NCBI GenBank assembly: GCA_009469585.1 | Contig: SSXW01000025.1 | Coordinates: forward strand, 1-59,526 | From: Dechloromonas sp. Dech2017 | Lineage (GTDB): Bacteria; Pseudomonadota; Gammaproteobacteria; Burkholderiales; Rhodocyclaceae | Length of the DNA stretch: 59,526 bases | Direction: 5' to 3' | In this document: positions 35,083 through 42,764 of the stretch, piece after piece | How the letters are laid out: the number at the start of each line of letters is the position of its first letter | Numbering within the stretch: position 1 is the first letter of the stretch | Translations under genes and position numbers: made by a program | The notes under the pieces: model-generated | What the model was told of the DNA's origin: nothing | Databases searched by the model: none | The model's input: the letters and a program-made list of their open reading frames with translations, nothing else

Positions 35083-35650
35083 CGGCGGACTCCAGCACGA
35101 CGACCCGGTCGCAGGCGGCGGCGACGAAGGCGGCATCGTGGCTGACGACGATGATGCCGGCGCCCTCCCCGGCCCGCTCGTGGAGGTGGGCGGTGAGGTG
35201 GCGGACGCCGGCGGCGTCGAGGTTGTTGGTCGGTTCGTCGAGCAGCACCAGCTCGGCCGGCGCCTGCAGCACCGCCCACAGCGTCAGGTAGTGGCGCTGG
35301 CCGCCGGACAGGCGGTCGAGCCGTTCATCGAGGCGGTCGGCCAGCCAGGCGGGCAGGCCGACCGGGCCGGCCCCGGTGAGGGCGAGCAGGTCGCGGCCGG
35401 ACAGCGGCAGGCCGGCGACCGGCGGGACATCCTGGGTGCGCAGGGCGATTTGCAAATTCGGCCTTTTTTCCAGTTGACCGGCGAAGACCCTGGCCCGCCC
35501 GGCAAAAGCCGCCAGCAGGGTGCTCTTGCCGACGCCGTTCGGCCCGGTCAGGCCGACGATCTCGCCGGTCCGCAGGGCGAGGTCGAGCGGCGGCGTCGCC
35601 GGCTGCTCCCAGCCGGCGACCAGGCCGCGCGCGGTCAACAGGGCCCTCAC
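35072..35650 (-). CDS. Zinc-type ABC transporter ATPase (ZnuC-like, short)
   Basis: A 192-residue ABC ATPase, shorter than E. coli ZnuC (251). It contains all core motifs: Walker A GPNGVGKST, Q-loop region LRTQDV, signature LSGGQRHYLTL, Walker B ELVLLDEPTNNLD and switch IIVVSHD. It starts at GTG 35650 inside the stop of the binding-protein gene (GTGA overlap); an open frame extends further upstream but is only a shadow. It lacks the C-terminal Cys/His extension of some ZnuC. Confidence 0.9.
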   Translation of the reverse strand: MRALLTARGLVAGWEQPATPPLDLALRTGEIVGLTGPNGVGKSTLLAAFAGRARVFAGQLEKRPNLQIALRTQDVPPVAGLPLSGRDLLALTGAGPVGLPAWLADRLDERLDRLSGGQRHYLTLWAVLQAPAELVLLDEPTNNLDAAGVRHLTAHLHERAGEGAGIIVVSHDAAFVAAACDRVVVLESADER

Positions 35651-36552
35651 TTCACGGCCTTGAGCAAACGCTGCACGGTGTCGTCGAACAGACCGAACAA
35701 GTCCTTGGCCTCCGACGTGCCGCCCACCGTGAACGGCAACATCACGGCCGGGATGCCCGCCTTGCCGGCGATCCAGGCGCTCGGCCCGTCCGGCTGGTAG
35801 GCGGCGCGCAGCACCAGGCGGGCCGGCTGGCTCTGCTGGCGGGCGAGCAGGCTGCTCAGCTGGCCGCTGCTCGGGTCGATGCCGGGTTTCGGTTCGAGGG
35901 CGCTGACTTCCCTGATGCCCAGCCAGTTGAACAGGTAGCTGAAGGATTCGTGGTGCACCAGCACCGGCACCCCCCTGAGCGGCGCCGCGTCCTTTTCCCA
36001 GCGCGCCATCGCCGTCTGCCATTTGCCGGCGAAGGCGGCCCAGCCCGCCTGGTAGGCCGCCGCCTGCGGCGGGTCGAGCTCAGCCATGCGGGCCGCCAGC
36101 TTTTCGCCGACCTTGAGCACGTTGCGCGGATCGAGCTGGATGTGCGGATTGCCGCCGGCATGGACGTCGCCATGCGCACGGTCGACGCTGGCCGGCACCT
36201 CGAGCCGGACGACCTGGGCCGCTGCCTCGAAATAGCCGGGCTGGCCGACCTGGATGGCGGCGTTGCCGGAATCGCGCTGGACCAGCGGCAGCCAGCCGAT
36301 TTCCAGTTCGGCGCCGGTGGCGACGAGCAGGTTGGCGCGCCGCGCCTGGGCGAGCAGCGAGGGCCGGGCCTCGATGCGGTGCGGATCCTGCAGAGCGGTG
36401 GTCGCCGTGTAGACCTTGACCTTGTCGCCGCCGATTTCCTTGGCCAGGGCGCCCCACTCGGGCACCGTGGCGAAGACGGCGAGGTCGGCGCGGGCCAGCG
36501 GGGCAATCGCTACGGTCAACCCGAAAAACAGGGCAAAAATGAAATTTTTCAT
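35647..36552 (-). CDS. Periplasmic zinc-type solute-binding protein (ZnuA family, cluster A-I)
   Basis: A 301-residue periplasmic protein with signal peptide MKNFIFALFFGLTVAIAPLA. Metal ligands in the order of ZnuA/TroA proteins can be picked out: the His in TALQDPHRIEARPS, the His-rich stretch RAHGDVHAGGNPHIQLDP with the second His, HHESFSYLF with the third, and an acidic ligand near EPKPGIDPS. The short His-containing loop (RAHGDVHAGG) recalls the His-rich loop of zinc-specific members. It sits 10 bp after the porin gene and overlaps the ATPase gene. Confidence 0.9.
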   Translation of the reverse strand: MKNFIFALFFGLTVAIAPLARADLAVFATVPEWGALAKEIGGDKVKVYTATTALQDPHRIEARPSLLAQARRANLLVATGAELEIGWLPLVQRDSGNAAIQVGQPGYFEAAAQVVRLEVPASVDRAHGDVHAGGNPHIQLDPRNVLKVGEKLAARMAELDPPQAAAYQAGWAAFAGKWQTAMARWEKDAAPLRGVPVLVHHESFSYLFNWLGIREVSALEPKPGIDPSSGQLSSLLARQQSQPARLVLRAAYQPDGPSAWIAGKAGIPAVMLPFTVGGTSEAKDLFGLFDDTVQRLLKAVK

Positions 36553-36562
36553 CGCCGCCTCC

Positions 36563-37993
36563 TCAGAACTTGTGCGCGCCGTGGGCGCCCAGGCTCATGA
36601 TGTACTGCACGGTCACCTGGTTGTCGGTGATGCCCTGCATCGACTTGTCCTGCGCCAACTGCAGGCGCAGGCGCGAGAACTCGCTCCAGCTGTAGTCGAC
36701 CATCGCCGTCGCCTTCTGCGGGCGATAGCTGTCGACGACGAAGTTCGCCGCGTTGTCTCCGAAATCGCGCGTGCCGCTGGCCAGTTGCTCGTAGCGCAGG
36801 CCGGCGCGCCAGTTGGGGGTGAATTGATATACACCCTGGGCATACCAGCCGGACTGGCGGGTGCGATAGCTCGACACCACGCCGTCACAACTGACCGTTG
36901 CGCTGGCATCCTCCGGCGTGGCGCAAGTCAGGTCGCCCTTTTCCCGACGCTGGAAGTATTCGGTCTGGAACTTGAAGTTGCGGTATTTCGGGTTGCCGTC
37001 CGGCGCCCATTTCCAGACGAAATCGGCAATCCAGGTGCCGGAACGGCCAGAGAACTGACCACCGATCTCATCGTCATTGATCCCGGCAAAATGCGCTTCG
37101 CGGCCCTTGGCCCGCGTCTTCAGCCAGGACAGCCCGGCCCGCCAGCTGTGGGCGACGCCAACGTCGCCGCCGACATGGGCGAAGAGCGCCGCGGCGCCGC
37201 TGCCGTTCTGGTTGCGGTCGGTGCCCGGGAAATTGGCGCCACGGCCGATTTCGGCCCCGAACTCGAGGAAGGTCGCGGTCGGCGCCAGCCACTTGAGCTG
37301 CACCCCGTCATTGGTGTAATTGCCGTGGGTGCCGAACATCGCCTGATACATCAGCGGCGCATCGGCGAAATCCCAGGCATGCGGATGCTGCTCGTTGAGG
37401 TAGCCGATGCCGGAACGCAAGCGGCCGCCCTTCAGCCCGACGCCGTGGCCGATGGCCAGCGACTGGAACCAGGCCTCCTCGACCTCGACTTCGCCATCGG
37501 CCATGGCCAGCACGGCCTGGCCGCGCCAGTAGGGATCGATGCTGGCGCCGAGCACCAGCTCGGTATGATCGACCGAGAAGCCGCGCTTGTTGATGCCTTC
37601 GATCGTTCCCTCGCCGTGGTCGTGGCCGCCGGCCGGGAAAAAGCCGGTGATGCCGCGCTCGGCGACATCCTTCATGTTCTTGTACTGGCCCTGCAGGATC
37701 AGCGAGACCTCGGGGTTGAAGCGGCTGGCCGAGGCGGCGGCGGGCGTGGTGGCCGGCAAGGGGGCCGGGGCCGGGCCCGCGGCGGCAACCGCCTCCCGGC
37801 TGTCGGCCGCCGCCGGGGCGGCGGCGCGGGCTTCGGCCCGGGCCAGTTTCTCTTCGAGCGCCGCGATGCGCTGCTCGTAGCTCTGCTTCATTTCGCTGAT
37901 CTGGCTGCGGATGGCGGCCAGGTCGGCATCGTCGGCCGCCGCAGCGGCGCACGAGGCGGCCAGCATGGCCGCCATGGCAAATGTCTTTTGCAT
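36563..37993 (-). CDS. Outer-membrane porin with N-terminal coiled coil, in a metal-uptake operon
   Basis: A 476-residue protein. Signal peptide (residues 1-20, MQKTFAMAAMLAASCAAAAA), a coiled coil (about 22-58, IRSQISEMKQSYEQRIAALE), an Ala/Pro linker, then a beta-barrel of about 380 residues with alternating aromatic strands. It ends in GAHGAHKF, with the terminal Phe that BAM recognises. A GGHDHGEG segment after the first strand could bind metal. No TonB box or plug domain is visible, so it looks like a diffusion porin, not a TonB receptor. I chose the ATG at 37993. Directly upstream of the ABC importer genes, it is probably the outer-membrane entry route for the same metal. Confidence 0.75.
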   Translation of the reverse strand: MQKTFAMAAMLAASCAAAAADDADLAAIRSQISEMKQSYEQRIAALEEKLARAEARAAAPAAADSREAVAAAGPAPAPLPATTPAAASASRFNPEVSLILQGQYKNMKDVAERGITGFFPAGGHDHGEGTIEGINKRGFSVDHTELVLGASIDPYWRGQAVLAMADGEVEVEEAWFQSLAIGHGVGLKGGRLRSGIGYLNEQHPHAWDFADAPLMYQAMFGTHGNYTNDGVQLKWLAPTATFLEFGAEIGRGANFPGTDRNQNGSGAAALFAHVGGDVGVAHSWRAGLSWLKTRAKGREAHFAGINDDEIGGQFSGRSGTWIADFVWKWAPDGNPKYRNFKFQTEYFQRREKGDLTCATPEDASATVSCDGVVSSYRTRQSGWYAQGVYQFTPNWRAGLRYEQLASGTRDFGDNAANFVVDSYRPQKATAMVDYSWSEFSRLRLQLAQDKSMQGITDNQVTVQYIMSLGAHGAHKF

Positions 37994-38027
37994 GGAAAAC
38001 TCCTGAAAACGCGTCGAATCGGCCGGC

Positions 38028-38068
38028 CGCGGCAATGCGGCGGTCGACCGTCAAAAAGAGGCAATTTT
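38028..38068 (+). repeat. GTCGAC intergenic repeat, copy 5
   Basis: The copy reads CGGCAATGCGGCGGTCGACC followed by GTCAAAAAGAGGCAATTTTCA. It lies between the porin start and the stop of the small Cys/His protein, whose TGA is the edge of the repeat in the minus-strand reading. It is the most diverged copy, with GACCGTC instead of GACGGC. Confidence 0.5.
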
Positions 38069-38349
38069 CAGAAGCGGGGTGGCGCCCCCTGGCGGGCGGC
38101 CGGCGGCGGCAGGGCGCCGCGGTCATTGACGGTGAGCGCCTCAGGGCGCAGCTGGCCGGCCGACACCGGCGGCACGGCGGCCAGCGCAGGCAGCGCCGAG
38201 CCGAGGTCGTGCGCCGTCAGGCACAGCTGGCAGAGATGCGTGGGCAGGCCGTCGCCATCGTTGGCCACATGCTCGACGGCATGCGCCCCGGCCGCCATCT
38301 GGGCGACGAAGAGCGCAACAACGAGCAGGAGGCGGCGGAGCGGATTCAC
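38068..38349 (-). CDS. Small periplasmic Cys/His protein (DUF2946-like)
   Basis: A 93-residue protein with N-terminal signal sequence (MNPLRRLLLVVALFVAQMAA). It has a His/Cys cluster, HAVEHVANDGDGLPTHLCQL followed by CLTAHD, reminiscent of DUF2946 proteins found beside metal transporters. The tail is Pro/Ala-rich. It starts with GTG. It is the first gene of the metal-uptake block; the MITE-like element ends 13 bp upstream of its start, and 9 bp would have separated it from the stop of the rRNA methyltransferase before that insertion. Function unknown; metal binding is an inference from residues and context. Confidence 0.65.
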   Translation of the reverse strand: MNPLRRLLLVVALFVAQMAAGAHAVEHVANDGDGLPTHLCQLCLTAHDLGSALPALAAVPPVSAGQLRPEALTVNDRGALPPPAARQGAPPRF

Positions 38350-38357
38350 GACGGCAG

Positions 38358-38602
38358 TTTAACCTTGAAACCTCAGTTGACCGCTTATCTCTCCGTGAGC
38401 AGCTGCATGAATGCTGACCTTGGCGCCCTCGATACGACTCACCCGTTGGGTGACAGCGCTACGCGGCCGCTGGCACGTCTGGCCGGGCGTCCGGCTTTGT
38501 CGCTCCTCGTTGCAGGCATGAGCCTGCTGCCTCGTCGCTTCGCGCCGGCCATCCCGTCCAAACGCGCCATCGGCCGCGTCCAACTGAGGTTTCAAGGTTT
38601 AA
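38358..38602. mobile_element. MITE-like element with perfect 17-bp terminal inverted repeats and 5-bp target duplication
   Basis: The left end CCTTGAAACCTCAGTTG (38363-38379) and the right end CAACTGAGGTTTCAAGG (38581-38597) are exact inverted repeats bounding 235 bp. Both ends are flanked by TTTAA (38358-38362 and 38598-38602), a candidate target-site duplication. No transposase is inside. A frame on the minus strand runs from TTG in one inverted repeat to a stop formed by the other repeat plus the duplication (78 codons, Arg/Gln-rich); I regard it as part of the element, not a proven gene. The duplication supplies the stop codon of the neighbouring methyltransferase. Confidence 0.8.
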
Positions 38603-39789
38603 CCGACCTGGACGAGCAGGCCTTTGAGATATTCGCCTTCGGGAAAGTTCAGCGCCACCGGATGGTCGGCCGAACCCGACAGGCGGCGGACGATGCGCGC
38701 CGCCCGCCCGGCGTCGAGCGCCGCGCCGGCGACGATTTTCTGGAACAGTTCGAGCCCGACGCCGCCCGAACACGAGTAGGTCATCAGCAGGCCGCCCGGC
38801 TTGAGCAGCCTGCAGCCGAGCAGGTTGATATCCTTGTAGGCCTTGGCCGCCCGGTCGGCGTGGGCGGCCGAGGGGGCGAACTTGGGCGGGTCGAGGACGA
38901 TCAGGTCGAAAGTCCGTCCAGCTTTACGGAAATCGCGCAGTGCCGAGAAGACGTCGGCCTCCAGCCATGCGGCGCGCTCGGCCGGCAGCTCCGGATTGAG
39001 CGCCAGGTTGGCCCGGGCCTGGGCCAGCGCCGGGCCGGAGGAGTCGATCGACAGCACCGACGCGGCGCCGCCGGCCAGCGCCTGCAGCGAAAAGCCGCCG
39101 GTGTAGCAGAAACAGTTGAGCACCTCCTGGCCGGCCGCCAGCTGGCCGAGCAGGGCGCGGTTGTCGCGCTGGTCGAGATAGAAGCCGGTCTTGTGGCCGC
39201 CGGCGATGTCGATGGCCAGCCGGACGCCGTTTTCCTCGATGGAGAGCGGCGTCGCCGGCGCCTCGCCATGGACCCAGCCGGTCACCGGGCCGAGGCCTTC
39301 CAGCCCGCGCACGTCGGAATCGGAACGCTCGTAGACCCGGGCGCAGCCGGTCGCCTTGACCAGCGCGGCGACGATGGCCTGGCGCCACTTGTCGGCGCCG
39401 GCCGACGTCAGCTGAACGACCACGGTGTCGCCGTACTGGTCGGCGATGACGCCGGGCAGGCCGTCCGATTCGGCGTGGATCAGGCGCAGGCCGGCCTGGC
39501 CGCGCAGTTCCGGCAGTGCCTGGCGGCGGGCGACGGCGGCGGCGATGCGGCGCTTGAAGAAGGCGTCGTCCACCGACTCGTCGGCCTCGAAGGTCCAGAA
39601 ACGGGCCCGGATCTGCGATTGCGGGCTATAGGCGGCGCGCCCCAGCGGCTTCAGGTTGTCGGCCAGCACCTCGACCGTGTCGCCCGGCCGGGCCCGCCCC
39701 TCGAGACGGCCGACCGAACCGGCAAACAACCAGGGGTGGCGCTTGAAAGCCGAACGTTCCTTGCCCGGCAGCAGAATCAGCTGAGCCAT
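38599..39789 (-). CDS. 23S rRNA (cytosine) methyltransferase, RlmI family
   Basis: A 396-residue class I SAM-dependent methyltransferase. The N-terminal PUA-like domain (LILLPGKERSAFKRHPWLFA, GSVGRLEGRARPGDTVEVLA) is followed by a Rossmann domain with TGFYLDQRDNRALLGQL, VLNCFCYTGGFSLQALAGGA, DLIVLDPPKFAPSAAH and LMTYSCSGGVGLELF. The Cys in YSCSGG matches the active-site Cys region of RlmI (m5C1962). Its TAA stop lies in the target duplication of the adjacent MITE-like element, so the insertion left the reading frame intact. Confidence 0.88.
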   Translation of the reverse strand: MAQLILLPGKERSAFKRHPWLFAGSVGRLEGRARPGDTVEVLADNLKPLGRAAYSPQSQIRARFWTFEADESVDDAFFKRRIAAAVARRQALPELRGQAGLRLIHAESDGLPGVIADQYGDTVVVQLTSAGADKWRQAIVAALVKATGCARVYERSDSDVRGLEGLGPVTGWVHGEAPATPLSIEENGVRLAIDIAGGHKTGFYLDQRDNRALLGQLAAGQEVLNCFCYTGGFSLQALAGGAASVLSIDSSGPALAQARANLALNPELPAERAAWLEADVFSALRDFRKAGRTFDLIVLDPPKFAPSAAHADRAAKAYKDINLLGCRLLKPGGLLMTYSCSGGVGLELFQKIVAGAALDAGRAARIVRRLSGSADHPVALNFPEGEYLKGLLVQVG

Positions 39790-39801
39790 GTTTTTCCTGA
39801 A

Positions 39802-39977
39802 TCAGGTGGTCTGCTTTGTAATGGGCGGAACAGATGAAAGCGCCGGATTCGTGTTCCTGGCTAGGCGCCGAGTTTGCCAACCCCGACAGCGATAGCCGAA
39901 GCTATCCCGAGGATGAGCAACAACGCCAGGGACGCGAAGACCAGCTTTCATGTTTCGTCAATTGCAAAGCAGGCCAC
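39802..39977. repeat. Imperfect-palindrome element (~170 bp) with a 49-codon frame
   Basis: The arms 39806-39841 (starting GTGGTCTGCTTTGTAATGGG) and 39943-39977 (inverse GTGGCCTGCTTTGCAATTGA) are inverted repeats of about 35 bp with a handful of mismatches and a 2-bp gap. The intervening DNA contains a short internal palindrome (GATAGCCGAAGCTATC). On the minus strand a 49-codon frame spans arm to arm (39951 to 39802, MKAGLRVPGVVAHPRDSFGY...). This looks like a second non-autonomous repeat; no target duplication is evident. Confidence 0.5.
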
Positions 39978-39981
39978 AAAA

Positions 39982-40016
39982 GCAAGAAGCCCCGGCCGCC
40001 TTGCGGCGACCGGGGC
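39982..40016 (-). terminator. Intrinsic terminator of the 50-residue basic protein gene
   Basis: A 12-bp stem (40005-40016 with 39989-40000, one mismatch) closes a GCAA tetraloop on the minus strand. It is followed by TTCTTGCTTTTG. It starts 20 bp after the stop codon. Confidence 0.75.
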
Positions 40017-40035
40017 CCGGAATGCTGGCAAAAGC

Positions 40036-40188
40036 TTAGGCGCCCAGGGCCTTGCGGTTGCGCTGCTGGCATTCGGCGGCGTACATGACCTTGAACATGG
40101 TCTTGCCGGCGCCCTTGAACAGACGCTTGGTGGACTTGGAAACGCAGCGGCGTTCCAGGGAAGAACGGCGGTTACGGTTGATGGCCAT
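40036..40188 (-). CDS. Small basic protein (50 residues), unrecognised
   Basis: A 50-codon gene, missed by length filters. The product starts MAINRNRRSSLERRCVSKST and ends QQRNRKALGA. It is rich in Arg/Lys (about 15 basic residues) with two Cys. The case for a real gene: an AAGGAG Shine-Dalgarno 6-7 bases before the ATG, a good intrinsic terminator 20 bp after the stop, and no competing frame. The composition suggests a nucleic-acid or ribosome-associated protein; it is not S21, L36 or another ribosomal protein I recognise. Confidence 0.8.
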   Translation of the reverse strand: MAINRNRRSSLERRCVSKSTKRLFKGAGKTMFKVMYAAECQQRNRKALGA

Positions 40189-40263
40189 GACTAACTCCTT
40201 GAATCCGGCGATTTTTCGAAACCGTGAATCATAGTGGCTGGCAAACGACTCGTCAATTGACGC

Positions 40264-40311
40264 CTTGATTTTTAGCCATTTTTTGCCGTCGACCGCAGCA
40301 ATCGCCGGCCG
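40264..40311 (-). repeat. GTCGAC intergenic repeat, copy 6
   Basis: Read on the minus strand from the xerC stop, GGCGATTGCTGCGGTCGACG is followed by GCAAAAAATGGCTAAAAATC. This is a close match to copies 1 and 4. It lies in the 127-bp gap between xerC (stop) and the 50-residue gene (start). Confidence 0.7.
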
Positions 40312-40315
40312 GCGC

Positions 40316-41209
40316 TCAGCGCTTGGCGCGCGGGTGCGCCGCGTCGTAAACCTTGGCCAGGTGCTGGAAATCCAGGTGCGTATAAACCTGGGTCGAGGCG
40401 ATGCTGGCGTGGCCGAGCATTTCCTGCACTGCCCGCAGGTCGCCCGACGACTGCAGCAGGTGCGAGGCGAAGGAGTGGCGCAGCATGTGCGGATGCACGT
40501 GGGTCGGCAGGCCGAGCAGCACGGCGCGCCGCGCCAGCCGGGCCTCGACCACGCGCCGGCTGATGCGCGCCCCGCGCTGGCCGACGAACAGCGCCTTTTC
40601 GCCGGGCCGGGCCAGTTCGTCGCGCACCGCTGCCCATGCCACCAGCGCCTGGCGCGCTTGGCTGCCGACCGGCACCAGCCGCAATTTGCTGCGCTTGCCG
40701 AGGACGCGCACTTCGCCGTCCTCGGCGACGGTTGCCAGTGCGTCGCAGTCGAGCGCCACCAGTTCGGCCAGGCGCAGGCCGGAGGAGTAGAACAGCTCGA
40801 ACATGGCCAGGTCGCGGGCGGCGAGCAGCGGGTTGTCGTCGTCGACCGGACTGAGCAGGCGGGCCGTTTCGTCGACCGACAAGGCCTTGGGCAGCAGCCG
40901 CGGCGACTTGGGCGGGCGGATGCCGTCGCAGGGGTTGGCCTGGATCAGGCCGCGCTCGCCCAGCCAGGCGAAGAAGCCGCGCCAGGCCGACAGCGTCCGG
41001 GCCAGCGAACGCCCGGCCAGACCGCCGCCATGCAGCTGGGCGACGAAACGGCGCAGGTGATGGACCTGCAGCTCGGCCAGCGGCATGGCGCCGGCCGCCG
41101 TCAGCAGCTTGCCGAGATCGCGCCGGTAGTTCGAAACAGTATGCGGCGACAGGCGACGCTGGTCGGCCAGTTCGGCCAGCCAGGCGTCGATCGCCGCCGA
41201 CGGGCTCAC
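40316..41209 (-). CDS. xerC: Tyrosine recombinase XerC
   Basis: A 297-residue site-specific recombinase that resolves chromosome dimers at dif with XerD. The N-terminal SAM-like domain (IDAWLAELADQRRLSPHTVS) and the catalytic domain show the R-K-H-R-H-Y set: SSGLRLAEL, the beta-hairpin Lys near LGKRSKLRLVPV, HMLRHSFASHLL, LGHASIASTQVYTH with nucleophile Tyr. The start is GTG at 41209 inside the DUF484 gene stop; the frame stays open further upstream but only as a shadow. The dapF-DUF484-xerC order is conserved in many proteobacteria. Confidence 0.96.
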   Translation of the reverse strand: MSPSAAIDAWLAELADQRRLSPHTVSNYRRDLGKLLTAAGAMPLAELQVHHLRRFVAQLHGGGLAGRSLARTLSAWRGFFAWLGERGLIQANPCDGIRPPKSPRLLPKALSVDETARLLSPVDDDNPLLAARDLAMFELFYSSGLRLAELVALDCDALATVAEDGEVRVLGKRSKLRLVPVGSQARQALVAWAAVRDELARPGEKALFVGQRGARISRRVVEARLARRAVLLGLPTHVHPHMLRHSFASHLLQSSGDLRAVQEMLGHASIASTQVYTHLDFQHLAKVYDAAHPRAKR

Positions 41210-41877
41210 AACACGCTCTTGGTCACCCGGGCCAGCGCGGCGGAAACCATTTCGCCTAGGCGTTCGAGGTAGAGGGTGCCCATGTCGGGGTAGAAACGCT
41301 GGGCCTCTTCGCTGCCCAGCGCGATCATGCCGATGGTGCCGCCGCCGTTGCGCAGCGCGATCAGCGCCTGCGAGCGGATGTGCGCGGCGCTGGCGCCGAA
41401 CCACGAGGCGGTGCCGAAACCGGCCGTCGACCCGCAATACGGCTTGGCCAGCGTTTCGGCGAAGACCTGCAGTTCTTCGCTGACCGCGGCGAACTCGGGC
41501 AGGTCCTCGATGCCGGCCGGCTTGTCCCACAGGCGCAGCGCCACGTGCGGCACCGAGAAATCGTCGTGGAGATGGAAGTTGAGCAGGTGGATGACCGCCT
41601 GGAAGGTCTCGGCGGCAACCAGCGCCACCGCCAGGCGATGCACCTTCTCGCTGATCTGGTCGTTCTCCTCGCCGAAGGCGATCAGCTCGGCCAGCTTGCT
41701 CTCGGTCGCCCGGTTCTTGTCGCGCAGGGTCAGCATCTGCCGCTCGGCCAGCGAAACGGCGCGGCCGCCGTGCGGATGGGGAACGAATATCTGCGCCATC
41801 AGGTCGGCGTACTGCTCGAAGAAACTCGGGTTGTTCTTCAGGTATTCGGCAATTTCCTCGGGAAAGAGGGCGCTCAT
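41206..41877 (-). CDS. DUF484 family protein (GAF-like)
   Basis: A 223-residue protein of the family found between dapF and xerC. N-terminal helix with [20 protein letters not shown] and [20 protein letters not shown], then a coiled region and a GAF-like fold to the C-terminus ([40 protein letters not shown]). Biochemical role unknown. The start overlaps the dapF stop by ATGA and the stop overlaps the xerC GTG. Confidence 0.9.
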   Translation of the reverse strand: MSALFPEEIAEYLKNNPSFFEQYADLMAQIFVPHPHGGRAVSLAERQMLTLRDKNRATESKLAELIAFGEENDQISEKVHRLAVALVAAETFQAVIHLLNFHLHDDFSVPHVALRLWDKPAGIEDLPEFAAVSEELQVFAETLAKPYCGSTAGFGTASWFGASAAHIRSQALIALRNGGGTIGMIALGSEEAQRFYPDMGTLYLERLGEMVSAALARVTKSVL

Positions 41878-42704
41878 AATTCGATTTCTCCAGTAAATAC
41901 CGTGACGGCCGGGCCGGTCATCAGGACCGGACGCCCGTCGCCGCCCCAGACGATGCTCAGATCGCCGCCGCGCGTCGTCACCCGCACCGGCGAATCGAGC
42001 AGGCCGCGCCGGATGCCGGCGACCACCGCGGCGCAGGCGCCGGTGCCGCAGGCCAGGGTTTCGCCCGAACCGCGCTCATAGACGCGCAGCTTGATGGCGT
42101 GGCGATCGACGATCTGCATGAAGCCGGCGTTGACCCGCTGGGGGAAGCGGGAATGGTTTTCGATCAGCGGCCCGTGCTCGCCGACCGGCGCCGTGTCCAC
42201 GCTGTCCACCACCTGCACGGCATGCGGATTGCCCATCGAGACGACGCTGGTTTCCAGCGTCTCGTCGGCCACGTCGAGCAGATGGACGATCACGTCGTCG
42301 TCGGCAAGGAAGGGAATTTCGGCCGGCCGGAAGCGGGGAACGCCCATGTCGACGGTCACCGTCCCGTCGCCCTCGAGGCGCGGCGCAATGATGCCGCTGC
42401 GCGTCTCGACGCGGATCTCGCGCTGCCCGGTCAAGCCTTGGTCATGCACGAAACGCACGAAGCAGCGGGCGCCGTTGCCGCACTGCTCGACCTCGCCGCC
42501 GTCGGCGTTGAAGATGCGGTAGCGGAAATCGACGCCAGGCTGGGTCGGCTTTTCGACCAGCAGGATCTGGTCGCAACCGACGCCGAAATGGCGGTCGGCC
42601 AGGTAGACCAGCTGTTCCGGGCTGAGGGAAACCGGCTGGCGAATGCCGTCGAGGACGACGAAATCGTTGCCCAGGCCGTGCATTTTGGAGAATTTGAGTT
42701 TCAC
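41874..42704 (-). CDS. dapF: Diaminopimelate epimerase
   Basis: A 276-residue cofactor-free racemase converting LL-DAP to meso-DAP. Both catalytic Cys motifs are present ([13 protein letters not shown] and [15 protein letters not shown]), along with [13 protein letters not shown] at the N-terminus and [11 protein letters not shown]. It supplies the meso-DAP decarboxylated by lysA at 28.4 kb. It is 61 bp downstream of the GNAT gene and coupled to DUF484. Confidence 0.97.
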   Translation of the reverse strand: MKLKFSKMHGLGNDFVVLDGIRQPVSLSPEQLVYLADRHFGVGCDQILLVEKPTQPGVDFRYRIFNADGGEVEQCGNGARCFVRFVHDQGLTGQREIRVETRSGIIAPRLEGDGTVTVDMGVPRFRPAEIPFLADDDVIVHLLDVADETLETSVVSMGNPHAVQVVDSVDTAPVGEHGPLIENHSRFPQRVNAGFMQIVDRHAIKLRVYERGSGETLACGTGACAAVVAGIRRGLLDSPVRVTTRGGDLSIVWGGDGRPVLMTGPAVTVFTGEIEL

Positions 42705-42764
42705 GTACCGCCTCGCGGAATAATTCGGAAAATCATAGCAGAGACAGTGGCTTGCCTCAAAATC

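Noticed and set aside
40036..40188. Ribosomal protein S21 or L36
   Set aside because: The sequence lacks the S21 helix motifs and the L36 zinc ribbon; the position next to xerC is not theirs. Left as unrecognised.
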